From Bradyrhizobium sp. 4 (GTDB lineage: Bacteria > Pseudomonadota > Alphaproteobacteria > Rhizobiales > Xanthobacteraceae): DNA of 64,000 nucleotides. Of this stretch, positions 33,452 through 42,484 are shown in pieces. Positions within the stretch are counted from its first letter, which is position 1. Every line of letters begins with the position of its first letter. Under the pieces are notes generated by a model. The model was not told where the DNA came from and did no database searches. It saw only the letters and a list, made by a program, of their open reading frames with translations. Made by a program: the position numbers and the translations under genes. Where the stretch lies: positions 4,836,001-4,900,000 of the forward strand of contig NZ_CP064686.1 of the NCBI RefSeq assembly GCF_023100905.1, in the 5' to 3' direction.

Positions 33452-35863
33452 TCAGGCGGGCGGCTCGCCGGCGAGCACCTCGCGGATCCTCAATGACAGG
33501 TCCGCCTTCCGGTACGGCTTCCTCAGCAAGGCAACGCCGGGACCGAGATGACCCTCGTGGTCGAGGGCGTTGTCGGTATAGCCGGACGTATAGAGCACCC
33601 TCACCCCTGGGCGGAGGCGGCGCACGGCCTCGGCCAGTTCCTGCCCGTTCATGCCACCGGGCATGATGATGTCGGTGAACAGCAGATCAAATTGGGCGCC
33701 CTGCCGCACCAGCGCAAGCGCGGTTGCGCCGTCGCCGGCTGCGAGGGTGCGATAGCCGAGGCTGCCGAGCTGGGCAATGACATAGCCCTGCACCAGCGGA
33801 TCGTCCTCGACGACGAGAATCGTCTCGTGCCCGCGTGCCGCCGCGGGCGCCTGCAGTGGCCCGGTCCTCGCCTGCGCTCCGCCCGCAGAGCGCGGCAGAA
33901 ACAGCCGAATCACGGTGCCGCGGCCTTCCTCACTCTCGATCGCAACGCTGCCGCCGCTCTGCTTGGCGAAGCCGTAGACCATGCTGAGGCCGAGCCCGGT
34001 GCCGCGACCGACCCCTTTGGTGGTAAAGAACGGCTCGAACACGCGGTCGCGGAGGTCGGCGGGGATGCCATGGCCGGTGTCGGCCACCGCGACCATGATG
34101 AAGGCGCCGCGCCCGGCGTCACCGTCGCCAGCGCCATCCGCGCCATCGAATTCGCGGTTCGCGGTCTCGAGCGTCAGCGTGCCGCCGCCAGGCATCGCAT
34201 CGCGCGCATTGACCGCGAGATTGATGATCGCCGACGACAGCTGCGACGGATCGGCCATCGCCGGCCAGGCGTCGTCCGCGAGGCGGGTCACGATCTCGAT
34301 GTTTCCGCCCAGGATCGGCTTCAACAGCTTCGCCGTCTCGAGCACGAGGCCGTTGACGTCGATCTCGCGCGGCTCCAGCGGCTGCCGACGCGCAAAGGTC
34401 AAGAGCTGCGAGGTGATCTCCGCGCCTCGCGCCGCCGCATCGTCGATGAGCTGGGCGATCGCGGCGAGGTCGGGCTTGTCCGCCAGCCCCTCCCGGATGA
34501 TCTCGATGGTGCCGATGATGACTGTGAGCACGTTGTTGAAGTCATGCGCGACGCCGCCGGTGAGCTGACCGATCGCATCCATCTTCTGCGATTGGCGAAG
34601 CCGCTCCTCCGTCTCGTGCTGCTCGGTCAGATCGGTGGCCGACCCACGATACCCCATGAAGCGCCCGTCGGCGCCGAACACCGGCTGGCCGTTGACGCTG
34701 AAATGGCGCGCGCGCCCAGCCGCATCGCGGCCGCGATACTCGAACTTCCGGAACGGCTCGTGGCGATCCAGCGTCGCCAGGTGACCGCGCCATTTCTGCG
34801 GCTCGGCATCGCGGTCGAAGGCGGCATCTGAACGGCGCCTCCCGATCAGCGCCGTGTGGTCCATGCCGAAAGCATCGGCCCGATCTGAAATGTAGGTGAA
34901 CACGTGATCCGGCCCGGTCTCCCAGAACCAGTCGGATGCGGTCTCGGCATAATCACGGAAGCGCTGCTCGCTCGCGTGGGCGTTCTCCTCGGCGCGCTGC
35001 CGGATCTTCAGGTCACGCTCGAGATTGCCATTGGCCTCACGCAGCTCGCCATAGGCATGTTCGAGGTTGGCGCACATGGCGTTGAAAGCAACGACCACCT
35101 TGTCCAGCTCGTCGGCCTCGTAAGGCGGCCGGCGCTCCAGGCGCAGCGGCGGCGGCGGCCGTCCGAGGCTGTACTTGCCGACGTACTCGGCGATGGCGAC
35201 GAGATGCCGCGTCACCAGCAGATGAAACATGTAGATGATGAACAACGAGACCAGGAACGTCTTTGCCGCCTGGCTTGCCAGAATGACGAGGGCCCTGTTC
35301 AGCAATTGCTGATAGACGTCGGTCAGCGTCGCCTCGACCCGGAGCGTGCCGATGGCGCGCGAGGTCCCCTGCACCTTGGTGCTCAGCGGGAATTCCCGGG
35401 TCATGATCGAACGGGTGTTTCGCTCGCCGACTTCGACACGGATCGGATTAGGCCGATCGGCGATCTCGCGGACCTCCGCCGCACGGATGTCAGGCAGCCG
35501 CAGAATGCCATCGAGCTGGAGCTTGAGCTGGTTCTGGTCGAGATTCCACAAGCTCTCTCCGAGGCTGCCCGTGGTGCTGCGGCCGATCTCGTCCAGCCGC
35601 GTCTCGATCAGTCCGACCTCACGATTGTAATCCAGATAGAGCTGGAGCGCGGTCAGGGTCAGCGTCACGACCGATGAGAACAGCAGCACGGCGGCCAGCA
35701 GACGGGGCCCGACGCCGCTGCGCGACCAGTTGAAGATCCGCGACAGGAGCGCCGCGAACATCGCAGGCGCGAGCGCGGCGCCGATGCCGGTCAAATCCTG
35801 CTTCGCAGCCGCCGGCGCAATGGCGTGGCCACGCTTGGTCTCATCGTCACCTGCGTTGCCCAT
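33452..35863 (-). CDS. Hybrid histidine kinase (PAS-HisKA-HATPase-REC)
   Basis: 803 residues. TM1 about residues 53-75, a periplasmic sensor of about 120 residues, TM2 about 190-215, HAMP-like linker with coiled coil, PAS domain (about 300-420: ASDWFWETGPDHVFTYISDR), HisKA with phospho-acceptor His in GGVAHDFNNVLTV, HATPase (ADTGHGIPADLRDRVFEPFF, TGLGLSMVYG) and a C-terminal receiver with Asp in LLFTDIIMPGGMNG. It phosphorylates its own receiver and probably a partner not encoded nearby. The start MGNAGDD at 35863 is my choice; an in-frame upstream start would add nine residues. Confidence 0.92.
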   Translation of the reverse strand: MGNAGDDETKRGHAIAPAAAKQDLTGIGAALAPAMFAALLSRIFNWSRSGVGPRLLAAVLLFSSVVTLTLTALQLYLDYNREVGLIETRLDEIGRSTTGSLGESLWNLDQNQLKLQLDGILRLPDIRAAEVREIADRPNPIRVEVGERNTRSIMTREFPLSTKVQGTSRAIGTLRVEATLTDVYQQLLNRALVILASQAAKTFLVSLFIIYMFHLLVTRHLVAIAEYVGKYSLGRPPPPLRLERRPPYEADELDKVVVAFNAMCANLEHAYGELREANGNLERDLKIRQRAEENAHASEQRFRDYAETASDWFWETGPDHVFTYISDRADAFGMDHTALIGRRRSDAAFDRDAEPQKWRGHLATLDRHEPFRKFEYRGRDAAGRARHFSVNGQPVFGADGRFMGYRGSATDLTEQHETEERLRQSQKMDAIGQLTGGVAHDFNNVLTVIIGTIEIIREGLADKPDLAAIAQLIDDAAARGAEITSQLLTFARRQPLEPREIDVNGLVLETAKLLKPILGGNIEIVTRLADDAWPAMADPSQLSSAIINLAVNARDAMPGGGTLTLETANREFDGADGAGDGDAGRGAFIMVAVADTGHGIPADLRDRVFEPFFTTKGVGRGTGLGLSMVYGFAKQSGGSVAIESEEGRGTVIRLFLPRSAGGAQARTGPLQAPAAARGHETILVVEDDPLVQGYVIAQLGSLGYRTLAAGDGATALALVRQGAQFDLLFTDIIMPGGMNGQELAEAVRRLRPGVRVLYTSGYTDNALDHEGHLGPGVALLRKPYRKADLSLRIREVLAGEPPA

Positions 35864-36224
35864 GCACCATGTCCTCGAAAATGGCGGCACCTGCTCAGCT
35901 TGCCGATCGCAGCCGCGAGCAAGGTGAACGGTTGAGGCCCTGCCTCAGCACGCGTACACGTGGCGATCCTGTCGGCCTTTGATCCTGTCGGCCCTTGGGC
36001 GCCTTGAGCTCGACGGGGTCATATCTTGCGCCCAGCAACAGGATTCCAGGCAAACTACCACCTCGCGTGCTAGAATAACATCGGTGAAAGTCCGGAGCCG
36101 CCGCACAACGAGAACGCGCTGTCAACGTTGCGGACCGGCACAGCTGCCATCTGAGATAGATCGCGCGGCACCGGAATCCGATGGTAGCAGAGCACGCCCA
36201 AAGGCATGGCCAGGGAGATGCGTC
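35864..36224. other. Intergenic stretch with a short tandem repeat
   Basis: About 360 bases with no gene. A tandem duplication GATCCTGTCGGCC(C)TT occurs at 35965-35979 and 35981-35996. TAGAATAAC (about 36071-36079) may be a -10 region for the downstream plus-strand gene. No other structure seen. Confidence 0.45.
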
Positions 36225-36938
36225 ATGAGGCGGATAGTCGTGGTCTGCCTGTTGCTGCTCGCGGCAGGCCCGTCGCAGGGGCAAGAGGTCATCCGGCTGG
36301 CACGCATCGCCGATATCCCCGATCAATATGTCGGCGGCGAGATGCTCCGCGCGGTCTATGCCCGGCTGAACATCAAGCTCGAATTCGAGGATGTCCCCGG
36401 CAAGCGCGCGCTCACGCTGTCGAGTACCGGCGAGGTCGACGGCGAGGTCCAGCGGATCGGAACGCTCTCTCGCGACTATCCGACGCTGATCCAGGTGACA
36501 CCTGCGATCAATTACATCGAGCCCACTGTCTTCACCACGAAACTGCAGTTCGACGTCGCCGGCTGGAATTCAATCAGGGACTACAGCATCGGCATCGTAC
36601 GCGGCGTCGGCTCGTCGGAAGCCGGCACGCGCGGCATGACCCGGGTCACGGCGACCACAAGCCTCGACAACATGGTCAAGATGCTCGATGCCGACCGCTT
36701 CGACGTGATGGTCACCGACCTCTTCAGCGGGTTGGCTGCGGTGAAGAAACTCAATCTCCAGGCCAGGATCCGTCCGCTCTCACCACCACTCGAGCGCATC
36801 AGCATCTACCACCATCTGCATGAACGGCACCGCGATCTCGTGCCGAAGGTCGGAAGGATGATCGCGCAGATGGAGGCGAGCGGCGACCTCGCCCAGTTGC
36901 GGGAAACCCTGGTCAAGCAGGTGCTGAGCGGGATGTGA
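36225..36938 (+). CDS. Periplasmic solute-binding-type protein (SBP_bac_3-like)
   Basis: 237 residues with a cleavable signal peptide (MRRIVVVCLLLLAAGPSQGQ). The mature part shows extracellular solute-binding protein features of the amino-acid type: VIRLARIADIPDQYVGGEML, a hinge near EPTVFTTKLQFDVAGWNSIR and DRFDVMVTDLFSGLAAVKKL. No transporter permease genes are adjacent, so it may act as a sensor ligand-binding partner; divergence from a hybrid histidine kinase 360 bp away makes this plausible but unproven. Start ATG at 36225. Confidence 0.75.
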   Translation: MRRIVVVCLLLLAAGPSQGQEVIRLARIADIPDQYVGGEMLRAVYARLNIKLEFEDVPGKRALTLSSTGEVDGEVQRIGTLSRDYPTLIQVTPAINYIEPTVFTTKLQFDVAGWNSIRDYSIGIVRGVGSSEAGTRGMTRVTATTSLDNMVKMLDADRFDVMVTDLFSGLAAVKKLNLQARIRPLSPPLERISIYHHLHERHRDLVPKVGRMIAQMEASGDLAQLRETLVKQVLSGM

Positions 36939-36945
36939 CACGCAG

Positions 36946-37149
36946 TCAGGTCGTGCGAGGCCGCTCCCGCACCGCTACCGCCGCGATCAGCAGCCCGACG
37001 CACCAGGCCATGGCCGCCCGCGGCGGCGCGTCGCCGAGAAGCACGGTGAAGATGCCCGCAAGCAGGCATGGCGCGATCGCCTTGCCGGACCTGCTCGCGA
37101 GCGAGAGCAGGAACGGCATCGCGGCGATCGATATCTGCACGACGTTCAT
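36946..37149 (-). CDS. Small hydrophobic membrane protein
   Basis: 67 residues (MNVVQISIAAMPFLLSLASR, then two hydrophobic stretches ending VGLLIAAVAVRERPRTT). No family recognised; two membrane spans predicted. Convergent with the SBP-like gene. The ATG at 37149 is preferred over an upstream in-frame start because the upstream part is polar. Coding status is moderate. Confidence 0.45.
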   Translation of the reverse strand: MNVVQISIAAMPFLLSLASRSGKAIAPCLLAGIFTVLLGDAPPRAAMAWCVGLLIAAVAVRERPRTT

Positions 37150-37178
37150 GGTCACAGGCTGTTTCGCAGTCGTCGGGC

Positions 37179-37358
37179 TTAGAAGCCGCAAACGCTCATT
37201 GCGGGCGGGCGCTTGCCGCGCCGGCTTTCGACGATGCGCTCGCCGCCGCTCTCGGCCGAGCTGCCGTAATAGCGGTGGTGGCCGCTCTGGTCGTGCAGAT
37301 CCGCAGCGTCCGACTTTCCCGCCCGACGCGCGTCGCAGATGATCTTGATGGTCGACAT
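37179..37358 (-). CDS. Small hypothetical protein
   Basis: 59 residues, MSTIKIICDARRAGKSDAAD, then HDQSGHHRYYGSSAESGGER. Arg/Ser/Gly-rich; no domain recognised. The ATG at 37358 is followed by a coherent hydrophilic frame. No operon partner is obvious. Treated as a probable real small gene because composition differs from the antisense frames. Confidence 0.4.
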   Translation of the reverse strand: MSTIKIICDARRAGKSDAADLHDQSGHHRYYGSSAESGGERIVESRRGKRPPAMSVCGF

Positions 37359-37553
37359 GGCCGCCTCCGAAGTGTTCTTGGTGGCAATCAGTCGCGCCGC
37401 ATTCGGGCGGCGTTCACATTTTTCGGCCGCAATCGGGTTTCGGGAAGGTTTCGTCGCCGCACCCCGACGCAATATTTTCCACAGCCCCATTGTCGGCCGC
37501 GGCGGTGGTGATACGTCCTTCGGACGCGCGCAGCGAAAATCAACGAGGTGACG

Positions 37554-37940
37554 ATGCTTTACGCTATCCTGGCTTATCACGTGGAAGACGAGATCTTGTC
37601 CTGGACGCCCGAGAAGGACGCCGCGGTCGTGGCCAAAGTGATCGAGGTTCAGGCGCCCCTCCGGGCAAGCGGGCATTTCGGCCCGGCCGCCCGCCTGGAT
37701 GAGACCCGCAAGGCCCGCACCCTGCGTGGCCCCGGCGCGGGCGTCGTGCTGGACGGCCCGTTTGCCGAGACCAAGGAGCAGCTTCTGGGCTTCCATCTCG
37801 TCGAATACGACACGGACGAGGAGGCGATCGCGGCCGCGCGGACGCTGCGCCAGGTCAATCCGTCAGCGGTCTACGAAATCCGCCCGGTCAAGCTTTACGT
37901 GCCGGCCGACGGGTTCGGCACGACGCCCTCCGGCGAATGA
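37554..37940 (+). CDS. YciI-like (DGPF-domain) protein
   Basis: 128 residues. The family signature is DGPFAETKEQLLGFHLVEYD around the middle, with a ferredoxin-like fold: MLYAILAYHVEDEIL at the start and PSAVYEIRPVKLYV near the end. YCII-domain proteins are small enzymes or dehalogenase-like proteins often near sigma factors; here none is adjacent. The ATG at 37554 follows GAGG with a 5-nt gap; a GTG two codons upstream is also in frame. Confidence 0.8.
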   Translation: MLYAILAYHVEDEILSWTPEKDAAVVAKVIEVQAPLRASGHFGPAARLDETRKARTLRGPGAGVVLDGPFAETKEQLLGFHLVEYDTDEEAIAAARTLRQVNPSAVYEIRPVKLYVPADGFGTTPSGE

Positions 37941-37949
37941 GCGGCAGGC

Positions 37950-38540
37950 CTATTTGTCCGTCCCGGTCGGCCCGACATAGAAGCGCTGGATCAGCAGGCC
38001 GCCGAAGGCGATGAACCACACGAACGGCGCGACTCGCGGCGCGAACGCCGCAACGACCGTGCCCGGGATAAACACCAGCAGCGGAAACAGCGAAGCCATG
38101 ATCTCCTGGCGCCAGCCGCCCAGGATCCTCCACCACAGCCAGGCATTGAGGCCGGCGATCGCGGTCAGGTGCAGGCCGTAGAGCACGGCGACCGCACTGC
38201 TCGTGGGGTAGTTGGTATAGAGGCCGTTGGTCACCGGCAGCAGCACGATCGACAGCAGGAAGAACAGATTGAGGATCACCGCGCCGCGGCTGCCGACGGG
38301 CTGGCGCGCCAGCCGCCGGTGATGGCTGATCCAGAACACGCCGGCGATGATGAAGCTGAGCGCAAGACCCGCGAGCTTGCCGGAATAGACCCGGGCGAGA
38401 TCGTTCCAGTCGGGCGCGCTGGTGAACACCGCGGCCTTGGGCAGGTCGTAGGCGAGCAGCGTCATGGCGACGCCAAAGATGGTGTTGCTGAGCGATTCCA
38501 GCCGTCGCATCTCGAACTGGTCGGATTTGAGCTCGGTCAT
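37950..38540 (-). CDS. TMEM175/DUF1211-like membrane protein
   Basis: 196 residues with about six membrane segments. RLESLSNTIFGVAMTLLAYD near residues 13-32 is a degenerate form of the RxxxFSD motif that lines the filter of TMEM175-type potassium channels. WISHHRRLARQP is the family's following loop. It may be a potassium channel, but the loss of the FSD triad (SNT here) makes ion selectivity uncertain. Convergent with the YciI-like gene. Confidence 0.75.
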   Translation of the reverse strand: MTELKSDQFEMRRLESLSNTIFGVAMTLLAYDLPKAAVFTSAPDWNDLARVYSGKLAGLALSFIIAGVFWISHHRRLARQPVGSRGAVILNLFFLLSIVLLPVTNGLYTNYPTSSAVAVLYGLHLTAIAGLNAWLWWRILGGWRQEIMASLFPLLVFIPGTVVAAFAPRVAPFVWFIAFGGLLIQRFYVGPTGTDK

Positions 38541-38667
38541 GCCGGGAGACGCTTTTCGGAATGGAACCTTGGGCCGTCTTGTCCCTAGGTCTTAACATCG
38601 GTCTCGTCCAGACGCATTGCGATTCGCAGCGGGATCGCCGACTCTGGCTGTTTCACCGGGGCGATTC

Positions 38668-40725
38668 GTGGCGACATATCTGGACACGCTCAATGCGGAG
38701 CAACGCCGCGCCGTGGAGCATGGCGTGGCCGAGGGTGCGACCGTGGGCGCGCCCCTGCTCGTCATCGCCGGTGCAGGCTCCGGCAAGACCAATACGCTGG
38801 CCCACCGCGTCGCGCATTTGATCGTCGCGGGCAGCGATCCGCGCCGCATCCTCTTGATGACGTTCTCGCGCCGCGCCGCGGCCGAGATGTCCGGCCGGGT
38901 CGAGCGCATCGCCCGGAAAGTGCTCGGCGAAAACAATGCCGCGATCATGCGCGACGCGCTCACCTGGGCCGGCACGTTCCACGGCATCGGCGCACGGTTG
39001 CTGCGCGAATATGCCGAGCGGATCGGTGTCGATCCCGCCTTCACCATCCACGACCGCGAGGATTCCGCCGACCTGATGAACCTAGTCCGGCACGAGCGCG
39101 GATTGTCGAAGACCGAGAGCCGCTTTCCCGCCAAAGGCACCTGCCTGTCGATCTACTCGCGCTGCGTCAATGCCGAGATGGAGATCGAGAAGGTGTTGGG
39201 GGCGCACTATCCCTGGTGCGCAGGCTGGGCGGCCGAGCTGAAGGGCCTGTTCGCGGCCTATGTCGAGGCCAAGCAGGCCCAGCACGTACTCGATTACGAC
39301 GACCTGCTGCTCTACTGGTCGCAGATGATGAGCGATGCGCTGATCGCGGAAGAAATCGGCGGCCGCTTCGATCACGTACTGGTCGACGAATATCAGGACA
39401 CCAACCGCCTGCAATCCTCGATCCTGCTCGCGCTGAAGCCGGACGGACGCGGCCTCACCGTCGTCGGCGACGACGCGCAGTCGATCTATTCGTTCCGCGC
39501 GGCCACTGTCCGCAACATCCTGGATTTTCCGCAGAGCTTCTCGCCCCGCGCCGAGATGATCACGCTCGACCGCAATTACCGCTCGACGCAACCCGTGCTG
39601 GCGGCGGCCAACGGCGTCATCGGCCTGGCGCGCGAGCGCTTCACCAAGAACCTCTGGACCGACCGCAGTTCCGCGCGAAAACCACAGCTCGTCACCGTGC
39701 ATGACGAGGCCGACCAGGCCCGTTACATCGTCGAGGAAGTGCTAGCCAACCGCGAGCAAGGCGCGCTCTTGAAGCACCAGGCGGTGCTGTTCCGGACGTC
39801 CTCGCATTCGGGCCCGCTGGAGATCGAGCTCACCCGCCGCAACATTCCCTTCGTCAAGTTCGGCGGGCTCAAGTTTCTCGACGCCGCGCATGTCAAGGAC
39901 GTGCTGGCGCTGCTGCGCTTCACCGAAAATCCGCGCGACCGCGTCGCTGGCTTCCGCATCCTGCATCTGTTGCCGGGCATTGGACCCGCGACGGCGCAGC
40001 GTGTGCTCGACCAGATGGCCGAGAGCACCGATCCGCTCGCCGCGCTCGGCCAGCTCCCGGTGCCGGCGCGCACCGGCGCGGACTGGACCGACTTCGTCCG
40101 CACGATCGAAAATCTGCGCTATTCGGAATGGCCGGCCGATCTCGAACGCGTGCGGCTGTGGTACGAACCGCATCTCGATCGCCTCCACGAGGATTCGGAG
40201 ACGCGCCGCGCCGATCTGATGCAGCTCGAACAGATCGCGAGCGGCTATGCCTCGCGGGAGAAATTCCTGACCGAGCTCACGCTCGACCCGCCGGATGCGA
40301 CCAGCGACAAATCCGGGCCACCATTGCGCGACGAGGACTATCTGATCCTCTCCACCATCCACTCCGCCAAGGGCCAGGAGTGGAAATCGGTGTTCGTGCT
40401 CAACGTCGTCGACGGCTGCATGCCGTCGGATCTCGGCGCCGGCACCAGCGCCGAACTCGAGGAGGAACGCCGCCTGCTCTATGTCGCGATGACGCGCGCC
40501 AAGGACGATCTGCACCTCGTGGTGCCGCAGCGCTTCTTCACCCACGGCCAGGCCGCCAAGGGCGACCGCCACGTCTATGCCTCGCGCACCCGCTTCATTC
40601 CGGAGCAGCTCGTCTATCTGTTCGAGCGGACCGCCTGGCCGAAGGCCGGCGCAGGCTCAGCGCGCACTGCCGCGCAAGGGCCAAAGGTCGACATCGGCGC
40701 GCGGATGCGCGGGATGTGGCGCTAG
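38668..40725 (+). CDS. UvrD/PcrA-like ATP-dependent DNA helicase
   Basis: 685-residue superfamily-1 3'-5' helicase. Motifs seen in order: Walker A GAGSGKTNTLAHR (motif I), GTFHGIGARLLREY (Ib region), VDEYQDTNRLQ (Walker B, motif II), GDDAQSIYSFRAAT (III), LDRNYRST (IV), STIHSAKGQEW (V) and LLYVAMTRAKDDLHL (VI). It has full length for a UvrD-like DNA repair/recombination helicase. The GTG at 38668 (VATYLDTLNAEQ) is preferred over a TTG at 38617 because conservation starts here. It overlaps the end of the convergent amidohydrolase gene by 4 bp. Confidence 0.92.
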   Translation: MATYLDTLNAEQRRAVEHGVAEGATVGAPLLVIAGAGSGKTNTLAHRVAHLIVAGSDPRRILLMTFSRRAAAEMSGRVERIARKVLGENNAAIMRDALTWAGTFHGIGARLLREYAERIGVDPAFTIHDREDSADLMNLVRHERGLSKTESRFPAKGTCLSIYSRCVNAEMEIEKVLGAHYPWCAGWAAELKGLFAAYVEAKQAQHVLDYDDLLLYWSQMMSDALIAEEIGGRFDHVLVDEYQDTNRLQSSILLALKPDGRGLTVVGDDAQSIYSFRAATVRNILDFPQSFSPRAEMITLDRNYRSTQPVLAAANGVIGLARERFTKNLWTDRSSARKPQLVTVHDEADQARYIVEEVLANREQGALLKHQAVLFRTSSHSGPLEIELTRRNIPFVKFGGLKFLDAAHVKDVLALLRFTENPRDRVAGFRILHLLPGIGPATAQRVLDQMAESTDPLAALGQLPVPARTGADWTDFVRTIENLRYSEWPADLERVRLWYEPHLDRLHEDSETRRADLMQLEQIASGYASREKFLTELTLDPPDATSDKSGPPLRDEDYLILSTIHSAKGQEWKSVFVLNVVDGCMPSDLGAGTSAELEEERRLLYVAMTRAKDDLHLVVPQRFFTHGQAAKGDRHVYASRTRFIPEQLVYLFERTAWPKAGAGSARTAAQGPKVDIGARMRGMWR

Positions 40726-41969
40726 GCGCCCAGCCGATCGAACTGGACCTTGCCTGCCTTCATCACCAGCGGAATGTGCTCGCCTTGGCCGAGCAGGCAG
40801 ACCACGTCGCGCAGCGGGTTGCCGTCGACCACCAGCAGGTCCGCGATGGCTTCGGGCATGATGCGGCCGAGCTTGCCTTCCATGCCGAGCACCTCGGCGC
40901 CGACCAATGTCGCGCTGGCAATGACGGCGCGCGGCCCGAGAATTTCGGCGCGGATGCGGAATTCGTCGCTCTGCAGACGCTGCGACGGCCCAAGCAGATC
41001 GCTGCCGAACCCCATCTTCACGCCGGCATCGCGATAGATCGTGAGCGAACGCAGCCCGGCGTCGCGGACATCGGCGATCTTGGCCACGCTCTCCGGCGGC
41101 AGGCCATACTGAGCGCCCTCGTTAGCCAGCGCCTCGTAGGTGACCAGCGTCGGCACCACATAGGCGCCCTTCTCGGCCATCAGCTGCGCGGTCGGAGCAT
41201 CGACCAGATTGCCATGCTCGATGGTGCGCACGCCGCAGCGCACCGCGCGTTCGATCGCGGCAGCGGTGTAGGCGTGGGCGAGCACATAAGTCTGACGCCC
41301 GCGCGCCTCCTCGACGATGGCGCGGATCTCGTCCTCGGAGTAGCCGAAGGCGCCGACCGGGTCAGTCGGTGAAGCGACGCCGCCGGAGGCCATGATCTTG
41401 ATCTGGTCGGCGCCCATCTGGAGCTCCTCGCGCGCCGCCCTGCGCACGCCGTCGACACCATCGGCAACGCGCGCCAGCGCGCCGACACGCACGCAGCAGG
41501 GGCACGGTGCGTCGCTGGCGAGGTAGTCCGAGCGGGCACGCATGTCGCCGTGCCCGCCGGTCTGGCTGAGCGCACGTCCCGAGACGAACAGGCGCGGACC
41601 GTCGGTGAGACCGGTCTCGATCGCCTGCTTCAGCGCATGGCCGGCGCCCCCGGCGTCGCGCACGGTGGTGAAGCCCCGCCGCAGCATGCCGCGCAGCAGC
41701 AGCGTCGAGCGCAGCGTCACCAGCACGTTCGGCATATGCACCTGCTGCGCCAAATTGAGCTCGACGGCGATCGCATGGACATGCAGGTCGATCAGGCCGG
41801 GCATTAGCGTCTTGCCCTTCAGATCGACGGTGCGGTCGGCTTCCACCTGGAGCGGCCGATCGGAGACCTCCTTGATCAGATTGTCCTCGACCAGCACGTG
41901 ATGTCCCTCCAGGAGGTCCGGCTGAAGCGGATCGAGCAGAGCGGCGTTCTTGAAGAGCACACGGGACAT
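40722..41969 (-). CDS. Amidohydrolase (imidazolonepropionase/prolidase-like)
   Basis: 415-residue metal-dependent amidohydrolase of the superfamily fold. Metal ligands: DLHVHA (HxH, about residue 65), a Lys in QIKIMASGG, HAY in VLAHAYTAAAIER, IEHGNLVD and the final Asp in KMGFGSDLLG. ASPTDPVGAFGYSED is typical of Xaa-Pro dipeptidase/imidazolone-type relatives. It likely hydrolyses a cyclic amide or dipeptide-like substrate. Stop and next gene (GAF, MFS) lie close by on the same strand, so it is probably the last gene of a three-gene transport/degradation unit. Confidence 0.88.
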   Translation of the reverse strand: MSRVLFKNAALLDPLQPDLLEGHHVLVEDNLIKEVSDRPLQVEADRTVDLKGKTLMPGLIDLHVHAIAVELNLAQQVHMPNVLVTLRSTLLLRGMLRRGFTTVRDAGGAGHALKQAIETGLTDGPRLFVSGRALSQTGGHGDMRARSDYLASDAPCPCCVRVGALARVADGVDGVRRAAREELQMGADQIKIMASGGVASPTDPVGAFGYSEDEIRAIVEEARGRQTYVLAHAYTAAAIERAVRCGVRTIEHGNLVDAPTAQLMAEKGAYVVPTLVTYEALANEGAQYGLPPESVAKIADVRDAGLRSLTIYRDAGVKMGFGSDLLGPSQRLQSDEFRIRAEILGPRAVIASATLVGAEVLGMEGKLGRIMPEAIADLLVVDGNPLRDVVCLLGQGEHIPLVMKAGKVQFDRLGA

Positions 41970-41986
41970 GACGACTTCCTGTCTGA

Positions 41987-42484
41987 TCAGGACTGGATGA
42001 GCAGCGCGGGCAAGGCGAGCTGGGCGAATGGAAGACACGCGGCGCTATCGTCCTCGACGTACCAGCCTGCCTCATGGAGCAGATTGAGCGAGCCGAGCGT
42101 GCGCCCGCGCCAGCGCACGGGCATGTTGAGCACGCTTTCGCAGCCGAGCGAAGCGATCAGCTCGTGATCGGAGAACACCTCGCGCAGATCGTCCCGGGTC
42201 CGGCCGATATACGCCTCGCCGCGGTCGAGCACGGCCTCGGTCCACGGCCCCGGCGCCAGGCGTTTGCGTCCGCCCGCCGGGTAAGGTCCGGGAAGATTGG
42301 AATACACCCGCGCTGCTTCCCTCGTGTCGGCGTCATAGGTAAGGATCGTGAACAGCTTGTGCCCGATCGCCGATTTCAAGGCGTCGTCCAGCGCCGAGTA
42401 CAGGGCATCCGGCTGATCCGCCCTGCCCTGCGCGGCCGCCACGGCGCAGAGCAGCGGATCGGATCGGTGTTTCGTCTCCCTCAT
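41987..42484 (-). CDS. GAF-domain protein
   Basis: 165 residues forming a single GAF-like domain (KSAIGHKLFTILTYDADTRE, IASLGCESVLNMPVRWRGRT, LGSLNLLHE). GAF domains bind small ligands such as nucleotides or aromatic acids. The ATG overlaps the TGA of the upstream MFS gene (ATGA) and it ends 17 nt before the amidohydrolase, so it is translated with both. It may sense the transported compound, a role inferred from coupling only. Confidence 0.75.
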   Translation of the reverse strand: MRETKHRSDPLLCAVAAAQGRADQPDALYSALDDALKSAIGHKLFTILTYDADTREAARVYSNLPGPYPAGGRKRLAPGPWTEAVLDRGEAYIGRTRDDLREVFSDHELIASLGCESVLNMPVRWRGRTLGSLNLLHEAGWYVEDDSAACLPFAQLALPALLIQS